A DNA stretch of 64,000 nt from Methylobacterium frigidaeris (GCF_022179185.1 NZ_BPQJ01000014.1:1-64000); one strand, 5' to 3'. Positions 1 through 10,132 are shown, counted from the first letter of the stretch. Notes: a model not told the origin generated them from the letters alone. Translations and numbers: made by a program.

Positions 1-54
1 CGCGAGGGCGGCCGCACCGTCGGCGCCGGCGTCGTCGCCTCCATCACCGAGTAA
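1..54 (+). CDS. tuf: Elongation factor Tu, C-terminal end (partial)
   Basis: Only the last 17 codons and the stop are inside the window. The peptide reads RTVGAGVVASITE at its end, which is the conserved C-terminus of EF-Tu domain III in alphaproteobacteria. EF-Tu is the GTPase that delivers aminoacyl-tRNA to the ribosome. Its position directly upstream of rpsJ is the usual order (rpsL-rpsG-fusA-tuf-rpsJ). The start and catalytic domain lie outside the window. Confidence 0.93.
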   Translation, partial: REGGRTVGAGVVASITE

Positions 55-87
55 GCGTCCAGGCGCTTCCACGAGCGGACAGGTGAC

Positions 88-110
88 GGGGCGGGCCTCG
101 TGCCCGCCCC
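88..110 (+). other. GC hairpin between tuf and rpsJ
   Basis: A perfect 9-bp inverted repeat, GGGGCGGGC at 88-96 and GCCCGCCCC at 102-110 with the loop CTCGT, lies between the tuf stop and the rpsJ ribosome-binding site. No T tract follows, so it is not a classical intrinsic terminator. It could partly attenuate or mark the end of tuf mRNA; the role is inferred only from position. Confidence 0.5.
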
Positions 111-134
111 ATCCCGTCGCGAGGTAGACATCAC

Positions 135-443
<309 letters not shown>

Positions 444-490
444 GGACCCGCGGGTTCTTGGAGCTTCACTAGGCCGCGCGGGGGAGAACC

Positions 491-1231
491 ATGCGCTCAG
501 GAGTCATCGCACAGAAGGTCGGCATGACCCGCGTCTTCACGGACGCCGGCGAGCATGTTCCGGTCACGGTGCTCAAGGTCGATCAGTGCCAGGTGGTCGC
601 CCACCGCACGATCGAGAAGAACGGCTACGTCGCGCTCCAGGTGGGCGTCGGCAAGGCCAAGGTCAAGAACGTCACGAAGGCCCAGCGCGGCCATTTCGCC
701 GTCGCGAAGGTCGAGCCGAAGCGCAAGCTGGCTGAGTTCCGCGTGAGCGAGGACGCGATCATCCCGGTCGGCGCCGAGATCACCGCGGACCACTTCCTGG
801 CCGGTCAGTTCGTCGACGTGACGGGCACGACCACCGGTAAGGGTTTCGCCGGCGGCATGAAGCGCTGGAACTTCGGCGGTCTGCGCGCCACCCACGGCGT
901 GTCGATCTCGCACCGCTCGATCGGTTCGACCGGCGGCCGTCAGGATCCGGGCAAGACCTTCAAGAACAAGAAGATGCCGGGCCATCTCGGTGTCGAGCGG
1001 GTGACGACCCAGAACCTGCGCGTCGTGCGCACCGATGTCGAGCGCGGCCTGATCCTGGTCGAAGGCTCGGTCCCGGGCGTCGACGGCGGCTGGATCTTCG
1101 TCCGTGACGCCGTGAAGCGCAAGCTGCCGGCCGATGCCCCGATGCCGGGCAAGTTCCGCGAGCAGGCTGCTGCTCCGGCTGAGGGCCAGGTCGAGGCTCC
1201 CGCGGCTCCGGCCACCGAGGAGAACGCGTGA
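491..1231 (+). CDS. rplC: 50S ribosomal protein L3
   Basis: L3 binds near the 3' end of 23S rRNA and reaches the peptidyl-transferase centre. The 246-residue product carries the characteristic GMKRWNF segment, the [15 protein letters not shown] stretch and the [17 protein letters not shown] loop. It is longer than the roughly 210-residue E. coli protein because of an Ala/Pro/Glu-rich C-terminal tail (about residues 222-246), a common alphaproteobacterial feature. A GGGGAGAA ribosome-binding site precedes the ATG. Its TGA overlaps the next ATG by one base. Confidence 0.98.
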   Translation: MRSGVIAQKVGMTRVFTDAGEHVPVTVLKVDQCQVVAHRTIEKNGYVALQVGVGKAKVKNVTKAQRGHFAVAKVEPKRKLAEFRVSEDAIIPVGAEITADHFLAGQFVDVTGTTTGKGFAGGMKRWNFGGLRATHGVSISHRSIGSTGGRQDPGKTFKNKKMPGHLGVERVTTQNLRVVRTDVERGLILVEGSVPGVDGGWIFVRDAVKRKLPADAPMPGKFREQAAAPAEGQVEAPAAPATEENA

Positions 1232-1851
1232 TGAAGTTCGAGATCACCACGCTCGACGGTGCCGAGGCCGGCTCGGTCGAGCTCGACGAGGCCATCTTCG
1301 GCCTCGAGCCGCGCGCCGACCTGCTGCAGCGCTGCGTCCGCTGGCAGCTCGCCAAGCGCCAGGCCGGAACTCACCAGACCAAGCAGCGCGGCGAGATCGC
1401 CCGCACGACCAAGAAGCTGTACAAGCAGAAGGGCACCGGTAACGCCCGTCACGGCGCGGCCTCCGCTCCGCAGTTCCGTGGCGGCGCCCGTGCCCACGGC
1501 CCGGTCACCCGCTCGCACGCCCACGACCTGCCCAAGAAGGTCCGGGCGCTCGCGCTCCGCCACGCCCTCTCGGCCAAGGCCAAGAGCGCAGCCCTGATCG
1601 TCATGGACGACGCCCGCCTCGAGGAGGGCAAGACCAAGGCGCTCAAGGAGCGGTTCGGCAAGCTGTCGCTCTCGAACGCCCTGATCATCGGCGGCGCCGA
1701 ACTCGACCAGAACTTCGCCCGTGCGGCCCGCAACCTGCCGCAGATCGACGTCCTGCCGGTGCAGGGCATCAACGTCTACGACATCCTGCGCCGCGAGAAG
1801 CTCGTGCTGACGCGCGCCGCCGTCGATGCGCTGGAGGCGCGATTCAAATGA
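1231..1851 (+). CDS. rplD: 50S ribosomal protein L4
   Basis: L4 (206 residues) lines the nascent peptide tunnel with its extended loop; the loop motif [18 protein letters not shown] is present around residues 70-88. The chosen ATG at 1231 shares its A with the rplC stop (TGATG), implying translational coupling; a GTG one codon upstream is possible but less likely. In E. coli L4 represses its own operon through the S10 leader; no such leader structure is evident here. It overlaps rplW by four bases. Confidence 0.97.
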   Translation: MKFEITTLDGAEAGSVELDEAIFGLEPRADLLQRCVRWQLAKRQAGTHQTKQRGEIARTTKKLYKQKGTGNARHGAASAPQFRGGARAHGPVTRSHAHDLPKKVRALALRHALSAKAKSAALIVMDDARLEEGKTKALKERFGKLSLSNALIIGGAELDQNFARAARNLPQIDVLPVQGINVYDILRREKLVLTRAAVDALEARFK

Positions 1852-2144
1852 GCGCTGATCCGCGCCACTACGACGTGATCGTCTCCCCGGTCATCACCGA
1901 GAAGGCGACGAACCTCTCGGAACTCAACAAGGTTGTGTTCCGGGTGGCCCCGAAGGCGACCAAGCCGCAGATCAAGGAAGCGGTCGAGAAGCTGTTCGAG
2001 GTCAAGGTGAAGAGCGTCAACACGCTCGTCACCAAGGGCAAGACCAAGATGTTCCGCGGTCAGCGCGGCCAGCGTTCGGACGTGAAGAAGGCGATCGTCA
2101 CCCTCGAAGAGGGCCAGACCATCGACGTCACGACCGGGCTCTGA
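1848..2144 (+). CDS. rplW: 50S ribosomal protein L23
   Basis: L23 (98 residues) sits at the tunnel exit and is the docking site for trigger factor and the signal recognition particle. The N-terminal [13 protein letters not shown] segment and the central [20 protein letters not shown] loop region are typical. The gene begins inside the last codons of rplD (ATGA overlap) and ends 26 bp before rplB, so it belongs to the same transcript. Confidence 0.97.
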   Translation: MSADPRHYDVIVSPVITEKATNLSELNKVVFRVAPKATKPQIKEAVEKLFEVKVKSVNTLVTKGKTKMFRGQRGQRSDVKKAIVTLEEGQTIDVTTGL

Positions 2145-2170
2145 GGGGAACGGCGTAAGGGAACAAGCCA

Positions 2171-3007
2171 ATGGCTTTGAAGACATTCAAGCCGGTCACG
2201 CCGAGCCTTCGCCAGCTCGTGATCGTGGACCGTTCGGAGCTCTACAAGGGCAAGCCGGTCAAGTCGCTGACGGTGGGCAAGTCGTCCACCGGCGGCCGCA
2301 ACAATCTCGGCCGCATCACCGTCCGCTTCCGCGGCGGTGGCCACAAGCGGACGCTGCGCAACGTCGACTTCAAACGGCGTGAGCACGCCGGCAAGGTCGG
2401 CACCGTGGAGCGGATCGAGTATGATCCGAACCGCACGGCGTTCATCGCGCTGGTGACCTACGAGGGTGGCGCGCAGAGCTACATCCTGGCGCCGCAGCGC
2501 GTGAAGGCCGGCGACAAGGTGGTGTCGGGCGAGTCGGTCGACATCAAGCCCGGCAACGCCATGCCGCTCGGCAACATGCCGGTCGGCACGATCGTGCACA
2601 ACGTCGAGCTGAAGATCGGCAAGGGCGGGGCGATCGCCCGGTCCGCGGGCAACTACGCCCAGATCGTCGGCCGCGACCAGGGCTACGTCACGCTGCGCCT
2701 GAACTCGGGCGAGCAGCGCCTGGTGCACGGCCAGTGCTACGCCACGGTGGGCGCGGTCTCGAACCCCGACCACATGAACATCTCGCTCGGCAAGGCGGGC
2801 CGCAACCGCTGGCTCGGCAAGCGTCCGCACAACCGCGGCGTCGCCATGAACCCGATCGACCACCCGCACGGCGGCGGCGAGGGTCGCACCTCGGGCGGTC
2901 GTCATCCGGTCACCCCGTGGGGTATCCCCACCAAGGGCAAGAAGACCCGCTCGAACAAGCGCACCGACACGTTCATCGTGTCGAGCCGCCACAACCGCAA
3001 GAAGTAA
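2171..3007 (+). CDS. rplB: 50S ribosomal protein L2
   Basis: L2 is needed for subunit association and peptidyl-transferase activity. The 278-residue product has the usual length and ends with the near-invariant [20 protein letters not shown] block, containing the functionally important histidine of HPHGGG, followed by a basic C-terminus. The start ATG is followed by [16 protein letters not shown], the common alphaproteobacterial opening. It is 12 bp upstream of rpsS. Confidence 0.98.
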   Translation: MALKTFKPVTPSLRQLVIVDRSELYKGKPVKSLTVGKSSTGGRNNLGRITVRFRGGGHKRTLRNVDFKRREHAGKVGTVERIEYDPNRTAFIALVTYEGGAQSYILAPQRVKAGDKVVSGESVDIKPGNAMPLGNMPVGTIVHNVELKIGKGGAIARSAGNYAQIVGRDQGYVTLRLNSGEQRLVHGQCYATVGAVSNPDHMNISLGKAGRNRWLGKRPHNRGVAMNPIDHPHGGGEGRTSGGRHPVTPWGIPTKGKKTRSNKRTDTFIVSSRHNRKK

Positions 3008-3019
3008 GGGCTTCGTCCC

Positions 3020-3298
3020 ATGGCACGTTCAATCTGGAAGGGGCCGTTCGTCGACGGCTACCTCCTCAAGAAGGCGGACGCCGCGCGCGGCGCGAGCCGC
3101 AACGAGGTGATCAAGATCTGGAGCCGTCGCTCCACGATCCTTCCGCATTTCGTTGGTCTGACCTTCGGGGTCTACAACGGGCAGAAGCACATTCCGGTCT
3201 ACGTCTCCGAGGAGATGGTCGGGCACAAGTTCGGCGAGTTCTCGCCGACCCGCACCTTCCACGGTCACGCGGCCGACAAGAAGGCGAAGAGGCGCTAA
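3020..3298 (+). CDS. rpsS: 30S ribosomal protein S19
   Basis: S19 (92 residues) lies in the 30S head next to S13 and contacts the A-site finger of the large subunit. The opening [17 protein letters not shown] and the [12 protein letters not shown] motif identify it; the basic C-terminal tail ends KKAKRR. The gene is 12 bp after rplB and one base separates its stop from the rplV start. Confidence 0.98.
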   Translation: MARSIWKGPFVDGYLLKKADAARGASRNEVIKIWSRRSTILPHFVGLTFGVYNGQKHIPVYVSEEMVGHKFGEFSPTRTFHGHAADKKAKRR

Positions 3299-3299
3299 G

Positions 3300-3683
3300 A
3301 TGGGCAAGGCAGCTGCACCCCGCGCGCTCCCCGAGAACGAGGCCAAGGCCGTGGCGCGCATGCTGCGCGTCAGCCCGCAGAAGCTGAACCTCGTGGCTCA
3401 GCTCATCCGCGGCAAGAAGGTCTCGACCGCGCTCGCCGACCTCCAGTTCTCGCGCAAGCGCATCGCCGTCGACGTGCGCAAGTGCCTCGAGAGCGCGATC
3501 GCCAACGCCGAGAACAACCACGACCTCGACGTCGACGATCTCGTCGTGAAGGAGGCCTATGTCGGCAAGGCGCTGGTTCTCAAGCGCTTCCACGCCCGCG
3601 CCCGCGGCCGTGGCGCCCGCATCCTGAAGCCGTTCGCGAACCTCACCATCGTGGTGCGGGAAGTCCCGGCCGAAGCCGCCTGA
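3300..3683 (+). CDS. rplV: 50S ribosomal protein L22
   Basis: L22 (127 residues) contacts all six 23S rRNA domains and its beta-hairpin forms part of the exit-tunnel constriction. The hairpin region [19 protein letters not shown] is present near the C-terminus, and [19 protein letters not shown] marks the N-terminal fold. It starts two bases after the rpsS stop, so the two are likely coupled, and is 10 bp ahead of rpsC. Confidence 0.98.
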   Translation: MGKAAAPRALPENEAKAVARMLRVSPQKLNLVAQLIRGKKVSTALADLQFSRKRIAVDVRKCLESAIANAENNHDLDVDDLVVKEAYVGKALVLKRFHARARGRGARILKPFANLTIVVREVPAEAA

Positions 3684-3693
3684 GGAGGAATCG

Positions 3694-4428
3694 ATGGGCC
3701 AGAAAGTCAACCCGATCGGTCTCCGGCTCGGCATCAACCGGACCTGGGACTCGCGCTGGTACGCCAACAAGGGCGAGTACGCTCGCCTGATGCACGAAGA
3801 CGTCGCGATCCGCAAAGCGCTGCTCAAGCAGCTCAAGCAGGCCGCCGTCTCCAAGATCGTCATCGAGCGTCCGCACAAGAAGTGCCGCGTCACCATCCAC
3901 TCGGGCCGCCCGGGTGTGGTGATCGGCAAGAAGGGTGCGGACATCGAGAAGCTGCGCAAGCTGGTCAACTCGATGACCAAGGCCGACGTGACGATCAACA
4001 TCGTCGAGGTGCGCAAGCCCGAGATCGACGCCACCCTGGTGGCCGACTCGATCGCGCAGCAGCTCGAGCGTCGCGTCGCCTTCCGTCGCGCCATGAAGCG
4101 GGCCGTGCAGTCGGCGATGCGTCTCGGCGCCGAGGGCATCCGCATCAACTGCTCCGGCCGCCTCGGCGGCGCCGAGATCGCCCGGCTCGAGTGGTACCGC
4201 GAGGGCCGCGTGCCCCTGCACACCCTGCGCGCCGACGTCGATTACGGCACGGCCACGGCGTTCACCACCTACGGCACCTGTGGCATCAAGGTGTGGGTGT
4301 TCAAGGGCGAGATCCTCGAGCACGACCCGATGGCGCAGGACAAGCGCGCGCACGAGGAGGGCGGCCGTTCCGGCGGGCGTCGTGACCGCGAGCGCGGCGA
4401 GCGCGGCGGACGGGACGCGGCGGCCTGA
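3694..4428 (+). CDS. rpsC: 30S ribosomal protein S3
   Basis: S3 (244 residues) forms the mRNA entry site together with S4 and S5. A type-2 KH domain with the loop [16 protein letters not shown] is seen at about residues 68-84, and the C-terminal S3 domain contains [14 protein letters not shown]. The last 30 residues form an Arg/Gly-rich tail that is longer than in E. coli. A strong GAGGAGG ribosome-binding site precedes the ATG. Confidence 0.98.
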   Translation: MGQKVNPIGLRLGINRTWDSRWYANKGEYARLMHEDVAIRKALLKQLKQAAVSKIVIERPHKKCRVTIHSGRPGVVIGKKGADIEKLRKLVNSMTKADVTINIVEVRKPEIDATLVADSIAQQLERRVAFRRAMKRAVQSAMRLGAEGIRINCSGRLGGAEIARLEWYREGRVPLHTLRADVDYGTATAFTTYGTCGIKVWVFKGEILEHDPMAQDKRAHEEGGRSGGRRDRERGERGGRDAAA

Positions 4429-4468
4429 GGGCCGCCCGTCTCCCGCCCTTCAGTTTTGAGAGGCTGCC

Positions 4469-4882
4469 ATGCTGCAACCCAAGAAGACGAAGTTCCGCAA
4501 GCAGTTCAAGGGCCGCATCCACGGCTTCGCGAAGGGCGGAACCGACCTGAACTTCGGCTCCTACGGCCTCAAGGCCATGGAGCCGGAGCGGGTCACCGCG
4601 CGTCAGATCGAGGCGGCGCGCCGCGCGATCACCCGCGAGATGAAGCGTCAGGGCCGGGTCTGGATCCGGATCTTCCCCGACGTCCCCGTGACCGCGAAGC
4701 CGACCGAGGTCCGCATGGGCTCCGGCAAGGGTGCGCCCGAGTACTGGGCGGCCCGCGTGCATCCGGGCCGCATCATGTTCGAGATCGACGGCGTGGCCGA
4801 GGACATCGCCCGCGAGGCGCTGCGCCTGGGTGCCGCCAAGCTGCCGGTCCGCACGCGCTTCATCCAGCGCATCGCCGACTGA
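4469..4882 (+). CDS. rplP: 50S ribosomal protein L16
   Basis: L16 (137 residues) binds near the A site and organises 23S rRNA helices. The opening [15 protein letters not shown] and the [18 protein letters not shown] block are diagnostic, and the length is canonical. It follows rpsC after 40 bp and precedes rpmC by 14 bp. Confidence 0.98.
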   Translation: MLQPKKTKFRKQFKGRIHGFAKGGTDLNFGSYGLKAMEPERVTARQIEAARRAITREMKRQGRVWIRIFPDVPVTAKPTEVRMGSGKGAPEYWAARVHPGRIMFEIDGVAEDIAREALRLGAAKLPVRTRFIQRIAD

Positions 4883-4896
4883 GGAGAATATTCGAG

Positions 4897-5112
4897 ATGA
4901 AGTCGAGCCAGAGGCTGTCTGACCTGCGCGCGCTGTCGCCGGATCAGCTCGGCGAAGAGCTCCTGAACCTGAAGAAGGAGCAGTTCAACCTGCGCTTCCA
5001 GCGGGCCACGGGTCAGCTCGAGAACGTCGCCCGGGTGCGCGAAGTGCGCCGCGACATCGCCCGCGTCCGCACCCTGCAGCGCCAGAAGACGCTGCAGGCG
5101 GCGCAGGGCTAA
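4897..5112 (+). CDS. rpmC: 50S ribosomal protein L29
   Basis: L29 (71 residues) is a small two-helix protein at the tunnel exit beside L23. The start [18 protein letters not shown] and the core [20 protein letters not shown] match the family. The ATG at 4897 is chosen because it has a GAGGAGAA ribosome-binding site nine bases upstream and yields the normal length. It is followed by rpsQ after 14 bp. Confidence 0.97.
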   Translation: MKSSQRLSDLRALSPDQLGEELLNLKKEQFNLRFQRATGQLENVARVREVRRDIARVRTLQRQKTLQAAQG

Positions 5113-5126
5113 GGGAGTCTAGGACC

Positions 5127-5381
5127 ATGCCGAAGCGCGTGCTGCAGGGCGTCGTCGTCAGCGACAAGCAGGACAAGACCATCGTCGTGAAGGTGGAGCG
5201 TCGCTTCACCCATCCGGTGATGAAGAAGACCATCCGCCGGTCGAAGAACTACCACGCTCACGACGAGAACAACGTGGCCAAGGTCGGCCAGCAGGTGTTC
5301 ATCGAGGAGTCGCGGCCCTATTCCAAGCTCAAGACCTGGAAGCTGGTCGAGGGCGAGGCCGTCGCGACTGCAGAGGCGTAA
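5127..5381 (+). CDS. rpsQ: 30S ribosomal protein S17
   Basis: S17 (84 residues) is an OB-fold primary binder of the 16S 5' domain. The opening [21 protein letters not shown] and the YHAHDENN motif are diagnostic. In E. coli it is the last gene of the S10 operon, and here too it is followed by the first large gap of the block (290 bp) with a hairpin and a candidate promoter. Confidence 0.98.
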   Translation: MPKRVLQGVVVSDKQDKTIVVKVERRFTHPVMKKTIRRSKNYHAHDENNVAKVGQQVFIEESRPYSKLKTWKLVEGEAVATAEA

Positions 5382-5384
5382 GAC

Positions 5385-5407
5385 GGGGGCGCTTTCCCGG
5401 CGCCCCC
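5385..5407 (+). terminator. Hairpin after rpsQ (weak terminator candidate)
   Basis: GGGGGCGC at 5385-5392 pairs with GCGCCCCC at 5400-5407 around a 7-base loop, starting four bases after the rpsQ stop. There is no T tract, so termination would be partial or Rho-assisted. Its position at the S10/spc operon border supports a boundary role. Confidence 0.45.
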
Positions 5408-5450
5408 GGTCGCCTCTCCAAACATGGCGCCATCCGGCGCCCGTTTGGCC

Positions 5451-5479
5451 TTGTCAACGGGGCCGATCCGGTGTAGACG
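5451..5479 (+). promoter_or_regulatory. Candidate promoter for the spc block (rplN onward)
   Basis: TTGTCA at 5451-5456 and TAGACG at 5474-5479 are separated by 17 bases. The -35 is one base from TTGACA; the -10 is weak. The same layout (TTGACN, 17 bp, TAG) recurs before rpsM and before the ilv leader in this window, which strengthens the call. It would leave a leader of about 185 bases before rplN. No other gene is visible in 5382-5671. Confidence 0.5.
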
Positions 5480-5671
5480 GCCGGCCTCCACCGAAACATG
5501 AAGGGCGTGTGACGCGCTCCTCATCGCGTTCGTTGACCGCGCCAGCGCGAGCAATCGCGCTGCTGCGCGGTCTTTTAATGGACGGGGACGCGAGATCCCC
5601 ATCAGGCTGCCGTCCGCCGGGCAATCCTGCCCTGCGGAGACCTGCCTGAAACAAGGAAAGGGCGTTAGGCC

Positions 5672-6040
5672 GTGATCCAGATGCAGACGAATCTGGACGT
5701 CGCCGACAATTCCGGCGCACGTCGCGTGATGTGCATCAAGGTGCTCGGCGGTTCCAAGCGCAAGTATGCCGGTGTCGGCGACATCATCGTGGTGTCGGTG
5801 AAGGAGGCGATTCCGCGGGGCCGCGTGAAGAAGGGCGACGTCATGAAGGCGGTCGTCGTGCGCACTGCCAAGGACGTCCGTCGGGCCGACGGTTCGGTGA
5901 TCCGCTTCGACCGCAACGCGGCCGTGCTGATCAACAACCAGAAGGAGCCGATCGGCACCCGTATCTTCGGGCCCGTGCCGCGCGAGCTGCGTGCTCGCAA
6001 TCACATGAAGATCATCTCGCTGGCGCCGGAGGTGCTGTGA
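5672..6040 (+). CDS. rplN: 50S ribosomal protein L14
   Basis: L14 (122 residues) lies at the subunit interface and forms bridge B8. The start is GTG at 5672, giving the conserved opening [17 protein letters not shown]; an ATG three codons later would cut conserved residues. The motif [11 protein letters not shown] and the C-terminal SLAPEVL are typical. It opens the spc block after a 290-bp gap and overlaps rplX by one base (TGATG). Confidence 0.98.
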   Translation: MIQMQTNLDVADNSGARRVMCIKVLGGSKRKYAGVGDIIVVSVKEAIPRGRVKKGDVMKAVVVRTAKDVRRADGSVIRFDRNAAVLINNQKEPIGTRIFGPVPRELRARNHMKIISLAPEVL

Positions 6041-6357
6041 TGGCTGCGAAGGTGAAGAAGGGCGACAAGGTCGTCGTCCTGACCGGCCGCGACAAGGGTC
6101 GCACCGGCGAGGTCATCCAGGTGATGCCGAAGGAAGATCGGGCCCTGGTGCGGGGGATCAACCTGGTGAAGCGCCACACGCGCCAGACCCAGACCTCCGA
6201 GGGCGGGATCATCTCCAAGGAGGCGGCGATCCACCTGTCGAACCTGGCGGTCGCCGACCCCAAAGACGGCAAGCCCACCCGGGTCGGTTTTCGCATTCTG
6301 GAAGACGGGCGCAAGGTTCGCTTCGCGAAGCGCTCGGGAGATCTGATCGATGGCTGA
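6040..6357 (+). CDS. rplX: 50S ribosomal protein L24
   Basis: L24 (105 residues) initiates assembly of the 50S subunit. A KOW motif, [19 protein letters not shown], occupies residues 6-24, and [10 protein letters not shown] and [10 protein letters not shown] follow as expected. The ATG uses the last base of the rplN stop, and its own end overlaps the rplE start by eight bases, so all three are translationally coupled. Confidence 0.97.
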   Translation: MAAKVKKGDKVVVLTGRDKGRTGEVIQVMPKEDRALVRGINLVKRHTRQTQTSEGGIISKEAAIHLSNLAVADPKDGKPTRVGFRILEDGRKVRFAKRSGDLIDG

Positions 6358-6916
6358 GGCGCTGAAGGACGGCTACACGCCGCGGCTGAAGAAGCACTAC
6401 GAGGAAGTGGTGCGTCCGAAGCTGATCGAGGAGTTCGGCTATACCAACCCGATGCAGGTGCCGGCGATCGAGAAGATCGTCGTCAACATGGGCGTCGGCG
6501 AGTCGACCCAGGACTCGAAGAAGGCCACCGTGGCGGCCGAGGACCTCGGCCTGATCGTCGGTCAGAAGCCGGTGATCACCCGGGCCCGCAAGGCGATCGC
6601 GACCTTCAAGGTCCGCGAGAACATGCCGATCGGTTGCAAGGTCACGCTGCGCAAGCAGCGCATGTATGAGTTCATGGACCGCCTGATCACCATCGCGCTG
6701 CCGCGCGTGCGTGACTTCCGCGGCCTGAATCCGAAATCGTTCGACGGCCGCGGCAACTACGCCCTCGGGATCAAGGAGCACCTGGTGTTCCCCGAGATCA
6801 ACTACGACAAGGCCCAGAACACCTGGGGCATGGACATCGTCGTGGCGACCACCGCCAAGACCGATGCCGAGGCCCGGGCGCTCCTGAAGCACTTCAACTT
6901 CCCGTTCCGGCAGTGA
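6350..6916 (+). CDS. rplE: 50S ribosomal protein L5
   Basis: L5 (188 residues) binds 5S rRNA and contacts P-site tRNA. Diagnostic segments are [20 protein letters not shown], the [20 protein letters not shown] block and [17 protein letters not shown]. The start ATG lies inside the end of rplX. Length is slightly above E. coli (179) because of a short N-terminal extension seen in alphaproteobacteria. Confidence 0.98.
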   Translation: MAEALKDGYTPRLKKHYEEVVRPKLIEEFGYTNPMQVPAIEKIVVNMGVGESTQDSKKATVAAEDLGLIVGQKPVITRARKAIATFKVRENMPIGCKVTLRKQRMYEFMDRLITIALPRVRDFRGLNPKSFDGRGNYALGIKEHLVFPEINYDKAQNTWGMDIVVATTAKTDAEARALLKHFNFPFRQ

Positions 6917-6958
6917 GGGCTGACCGCCCCCATACGCGGACACCGGAGAGCTTAAGAC

Positions 6959-7264
6959 ATGGCTAAGACGAGCAAGATCGAGAAGAACAAGCAGCGGCGG
7001 GAGCTGGTGAAGCGCTACGCGCCGAAGCGCGAGGCGCTGCTGGCCACCGCCAACGACGAGTCGCTGTCGATGGAGGAGCGCTTCGAGGCGCGCCTCAAGC
7101 TGGCGGAGCTGCCCCGCAACTCCAGCCCGACCCGCATCCGCAACCGCTGCGAGATGACCGGCCGTCCCCGGGCTTACTACCGCAAGCTCGGCATCTCCCG
7201 CGTCGCGCTCCGCGACCTGGGATCCCGGGGCATGATCCCGGGCCTGGTCAAGTCCAGCTGGTAA
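6959..7264 (+). CDS. rpsN: 30S ribosomal protein S14
   Basis: S14 (101 residues) belongs to the long, zinc-free (C-minus) class: the CXXC pairs of the short zinc form are absent and only the single Cys of [11 protein letters not shown] remains. The C-terminal [19 protein letters not shown] signature is intact. It lies between rplE and rpsH as in the E. coli spc operon. Confidence 0.98.
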   Translation: MAKTSKIEKNKQRRELVKRYAPKREALLATANDESLSMEERFEARLKLAELPRNSSPTRIRNRCEMTGRPRAYYRKLGISRVALRDLGSRGMIPGLVKSSW

Positions 7265-7280
7265 GGGGAGGGCGCCACAG

Positions 7281-7676
7281 ATGATCAACGATCCCGTGGG
7301 CGATATGCTCACCCGCATCCGCAACGGCCAGATGCGTCGTCGCAACGTCGTGCAGACCCCCGGCTCCAAGCTGCGGGCCCGCGTCCTCGACGTGCTGAAG
7401 TCCGAGGGCTACATCCGCGACTACGCCACGACTGATTACGGCAACGGGCGCACCGAGTTCGCGATCGAGCTCAAGTACTTCGACGGCCAGCCGGTGATCC
7501 GCTCGATCGAGCGCGTCTCCAAGCCCGGCCGCCGGGTCTACTCGTCGGTCGATACCCTGCCGCGCGTCGCCGACGGCCTGGGCATCACCATCGTCTCCAC
7601 CCCTCAGGGCGTCATGGCCGACCACGAGGCGCGCGAGCGCAACGTCGGCGGCGAGGTGCTCTGCAAGGTCTTCTGA
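7281..7676 (+). CDS. rpsH: 30S ribosomal protein S8
   Basis: S8 (131 residues) is a primary 16S binder and, in E. coli, represses the spc operon by binding at the rplE region. The opening [15 protein letters not shown] and the C-terminal ISTPQG-like segment (here [21 protein letters not shown]) define the family. It is 16 bp after rpsN and 36 bp before rplF. Whether autoregulation operates here cannot be judged by eye. Confidence 0.98.
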   Translation: MINDPVGDMLTRIRNGQMRRRNVVQTPGSKLRARVLDVLKSEGYIRDYATTDYGNGRTEFAIELKYFDGQPVIRSIERVSKPGRRVYSSVDTLPRVADGLGITIVSTPQGVMADHEARERNVGGEVLCKVF

Positions 7677-7712
7677 CCTTCGGACCCTGACAGCCGAAAA
7701 GGAGAGACGAGC

Positions 7713-8246
7713 ATGTCCCGCGTAGGCAAGAAGCCTGTGACCGTCCCGGCCGGCGTGACCGCCACCGTCGACGGCCAGAACGTCAAGATCAAGGGCCAGA
7801 AGGGCGAGCTGCAGTTCCGCGTGCCCGACCAGGTGTCGGTGTCGCACGAGAACGGCGCGATCTCGGTCCAGCCCCGGTCGCAGACCAAGGAGGCCCGCGC
7901 GATGTGGGGCCTCTCCCGCGCCCAGGTGTCGAACCTGGTCGAGGGCGTGACCAAGGGCTACGAGAAGAAGCTGGAGATCAACGGCGTCGGTTACCGCGCC
8001 GCGGTCGCCGGCAAGGTGCTGAAGCTGTCGCTCGGCTACAGCCACGACGTCGAGTACCCGATCCCGGAGGGGATCACGATCGCCACCCCGCGGCCGGTCG
8101 AGATCATCGTCACCGGCATCGACAAGCAGCGCGTCGGCCAGGTCGCGGCGGAGATCCGCGATTATCGCGGCCCCGAGCCCTACAAGGGCAAGGGTGTGAA
8201 GTACGCCGGCGAGTTCATCTTCCGCAAGGAAGGCAAGAAGAAGTAA
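7713..8246 (+). CDS. rplF: 50S ribosomal protein L6
   Basis: L6 (177 residues) is a two-domain protein near the sarcin-ricin loop and factor-binding site. The opening [15 protein letters not shown] and the C-terminal motif [12 protein letters not shown] are family signatures, and the length is normal. An AAGGAGAG ribosome-binding site precedes the ATG. rplR begins nine bases after its stop. Confidence 0.98.
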   Translation: MSRVGKKPVTVPAGVTATVDGQNVKIKGQKGELQFRVPDQVSVSHENGAISVQPRSQTKEARAMWGLSRAQVSNLVEGVTKGYEKKLEINGVGYRAAVAGKVLKLSLGYSHDVEYPIPEGITIATPRPVEIIVTGIDKQRVGQVAAEIRDYRGPEPYKGKGVKYAGEFIFRKEGKKK

Positions 8247-8255
8247 GGACGGCCG

Positions 8256-8618
8256 ATGTCTCGCAAAATCGAACTGCTCGATCGGCGCCGCGCGCGCGTC
8301 CGGCGGGCGATCCGCAAGGCGGCCAACGGCCGTCCGCGGCTCTCGGTGTTCCGCTCCTCCAAGCAGATCTACGTCCAGGTCATCGACGATGCGACCGGCC
8401 ACACCCTGGCCGCCGCCTCGAGCCTCGACAAGGACCTGCGCGCCCGCCTCAAGACCGGCGCCGACAAGGCCGCCGCGACCGAAGTCGGCAAGCTGGTGGC
8501 GGAGCGCGCCAAGGCTGCCGGCGTGAGCCAGGTCATCTTCGACCGCTCGGGCTACCTCTATCACGGCCGGGTCAAGGCCCTGGCCGACGCGGCCCGCGAG
8601 GGCGGCCTGGACTTCTGA
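8256..8618 (+). CDS. rplR: 50S ribosomal protein L18
   Basis: L18 (120 residues) binds 5S rRNA with L5 and L25. The [18 protein letters not shown] segment and the C-terminal [24 protein letters not shown] are diagnostic. A 159-bp gap with a GC-rich inverted repeat separates it from rpsE, longer than most gaps in the block. Confidence 0.98.
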   Translation: MSRKIELLDRRRARVRRAIRKAANGRPRLSVFRSSKQIYVQVIDDATGHTLAAASSLDKDLRARLKTGADKAAATEVGKLVAERAKAAGVSQVIFDRSGYLYHGRVKALADAAREGGLDF

Positions 8619-8777
8619 TCCCGCGAGAGGGGAGGGCGCGTCTCGCGCCCCTCCGCTCCCTGGATCGGCACGATGTCCCATGAGGCGAGGGGGCCTTGAG
8701 AGGCTCCCTCTCTCATTACGGCGGATGACACAGCAGCGAGCGGGACCGTCGCCCGCGTCAGTCGATGGACAACACAC
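8619..8777 (+). other. rplR-rpsE intergenic region with GC inverted repeat
   Basis: This 159-bp gap has a GC-rich imperfect inverted repeat at about 8628-8662 (GGGGAGGGCGCG against CGCGCCCCTCC with a bulged base). No T tract and no convincing promoter are seen. It may act as an mRNA processing or attenuation structure inside the spc block, but this is only inferred. Confidence 0.35.
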
Positions 8778-9359
8778 ATGGCACGTGAGCGTGAGGGTCG
8801 TCGCCGCGACGACCGCGAGGAGCGCGACAGCGAGTTCGTGGACAAGCTCGTCCACATCAACCGCGTCGCCAAGGTGGTAAAGGGCGGCCGTCGCTTCGGC
8901 TTCGCGGCCCTCGTCGTTGTCGGCGACCAGAAAGGTCGCGTCGGTTTCGGACACGGCAAGGCCCGTGAGGTTCCCGAGGCCATCCGCAAGGCCACCGAGG
9001 CGGCCAAGCGCGGTCTCGTCCGCGTGGCGCTTCGCGAGGGCCGCACCCTGCACCACGACGTGCAGGGCCGTCACGGCGCCGGCAAGGTCATCCTGCGCGC
9101 TGCTCCGGCCGGTACCGGCATCATCGCGGGCGGCCCGATGCGCGCCGTCTTCGAGACGCTCGGCATGCAGGACGTGGTGGCGAAGTCGCTCGGCTCGTCG
9201 AACCCCTACAACCTCGTGCGCGCCACCTTCGACGCGCTCAAGAACGAGGATTCGCCCCGCTCGGTCGCGGCGCGCCGCGGTCTCAAGGTCTCGGCCCTCC
9301 AGGCCCGCCGTCGCGACGCCGACTCGGCCGCCTCGGCCGATTCCGCCGACGCGGCGTAA
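8778..9359 (+). CDS. rpsE: 30S ribosomal protein S5
   Basis: S5 (193 residues) contributes to decoding fidelity and mRNA helicase function. The double-stranded-RNA-binding N-terminal domain includes [20 protein letters not shown] and the C-terminal domain [20 protein letters not shown]. The protein is longer than E. coli S5 (166) because of an Ala/Asp/Ser-rich C-terminal tail of about 25 residues. The ATG is chosen for its conserved [10 protein letters not shown] start. Confidence 0.98.
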   Translation: MAREREGRRRDDREERDSEFVDKLVHINRVAKVVKGGRRFGFAALVVVGDQKGRVGFGHGKAREVPEAIRKATEAAKRGLVRVALREGRTLHHDVQGRHGAGKVILRAAPAGTGIIAGGPMRAVFETLGMQDVVAKSLGSSNPYNLVRATFDALKNEDSPRSVAARRGLKVSALQARRRDADSAASADSADAA

Positions 9360-9370
9360 GGAGGCTCGGG

Positions 9371-9562
9371 ATGACTGAGAAGACCGTCCGCGTGCAGCAG
9401 ATCGGCTCGCCGATCCGCCGCGAGGCCAGCCAGCGCCAGACGCTGATCGGCCTGAAGCTGAACAAGATGCACCGCATCGCCGTCCTGCCCGACACCCCCT
9501 CGGTGCGCGGCATGATCGCGAAGGTGCATCACCTCGTGCGCGTTCTCGACGACGCGGCGTGA
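9371..9562 (+). CDS. rpmD: 50S ribosomal protein L30
   Basis: L30 (63 residues) is a small ferredoxin-like-fold protein of the 50S subunit. The motif [20 protein letters not shown] and the central [16 protein letters not shown] match the family. It lies 11 bp after rpsE and 10 bp before rplO, the normal spc order. Confidence 0.97.
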   Translation: MTEKTVRVQQIGSPIRREASQRQTLIGLKLNKMHRIAVLPDTPSVRGMIAKVHHLVRVLDDAA

Positions 9563-9572
9563 GGAGGGCACG

Positions 9573-10061
9573 ATGAAGCTCAACGAAATCCGTGACAACG
9601 AAGGCGCGACCAAGAAGCGGATGCGCGTCGGCCGGGGTATCGGCTCCGGCAAGGGCAAGACCGCCGGCCGCGGTGTGAAGGGCCAGAAGGCGCGCTCCGG
9701 CGTTGCCATCAAGGGCTTCGAGGGCGGCCAGATGCCGCTCCACCGTCGCCTGCCCAAGCGCGGCTTCAACAACCCGGGCGCGACCGACCTCAACGAGGTC
9801 AATATCGGTCGCATCCAGCAGGCGGTCGATGCCGGCAAGCTCGATGCCTCGGCTCCGGTGACCCTCGAGGCGCTGATCGCCGCCGGCGTGGTCTCCAAGG
9901 CCCGCGACGGCGTGAAGATCCTCGGCGTCGGCGAGCTGACCGCCAAGCTGACCTTCCAGGTCTCCCGGGCGTCGAAGTCGGCGGTCGAGGCGATCGAGAA
10001 GGCCGGCGGCTCGGTGACCCAGTCGCTCGCCACCGCCGACGACGCGGTTGCGTCGGCCTGA
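9573..10061 (+). CDS. rplO: 50S ribosomal protein L15
   Basis: L15 (162 residues) is a late-assembling 50S protein. The N-terminal basic [22 protein letters not shown] segment and the [18 protein letters not shown] motif are diagnostic. It is slightly longer than in E. coli (144) through an Ala-rich C-terminus. A GAGGAGG ribosome-binding site precedes the ATG, and a 133-bp gap with a hairpin follows before secY. Confidence 0.98.
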   Translation: MKLNEIRDNEGATKKRMRVGRGIGSGKGKTAGRGVKGQKARSGVAIKGFEGGQMPLHRRLPKRGFNNPGATDLNEVNIGRIQQAVDAGKLDASAPVTLEALIAAGVVSKARDGVKILGVGELTAKLTFQVSRASKSAVEAIEKAGGSVTQSLATADDAVASA

Positions 10062-10087
10062 GGCACACTTTAAGTCACCGATCATCG

Positions 10088-10130
10088 GCGGCGGCCCGTG
10101 CGACCAGCGCGAGGCCGCCGCTCGTGTTTT
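10088..10130 (+). terminator. Hairpin with TTTT after rplO (weak terminator)
   Basis: GCGGCGGCC at 10088-10096 pairs with GGCCGCCGC at 10113-10121 across a 16-base loop, and TCGTGTTTT follows. The T run is short and offset, so this may be a partial terminator that lowers secY expression relative to the ribosomal genes. A second small hairpin (10133-10150) lies immediately downstream. Confidence 0.4.
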
Positions 10131-10132
10131 GG

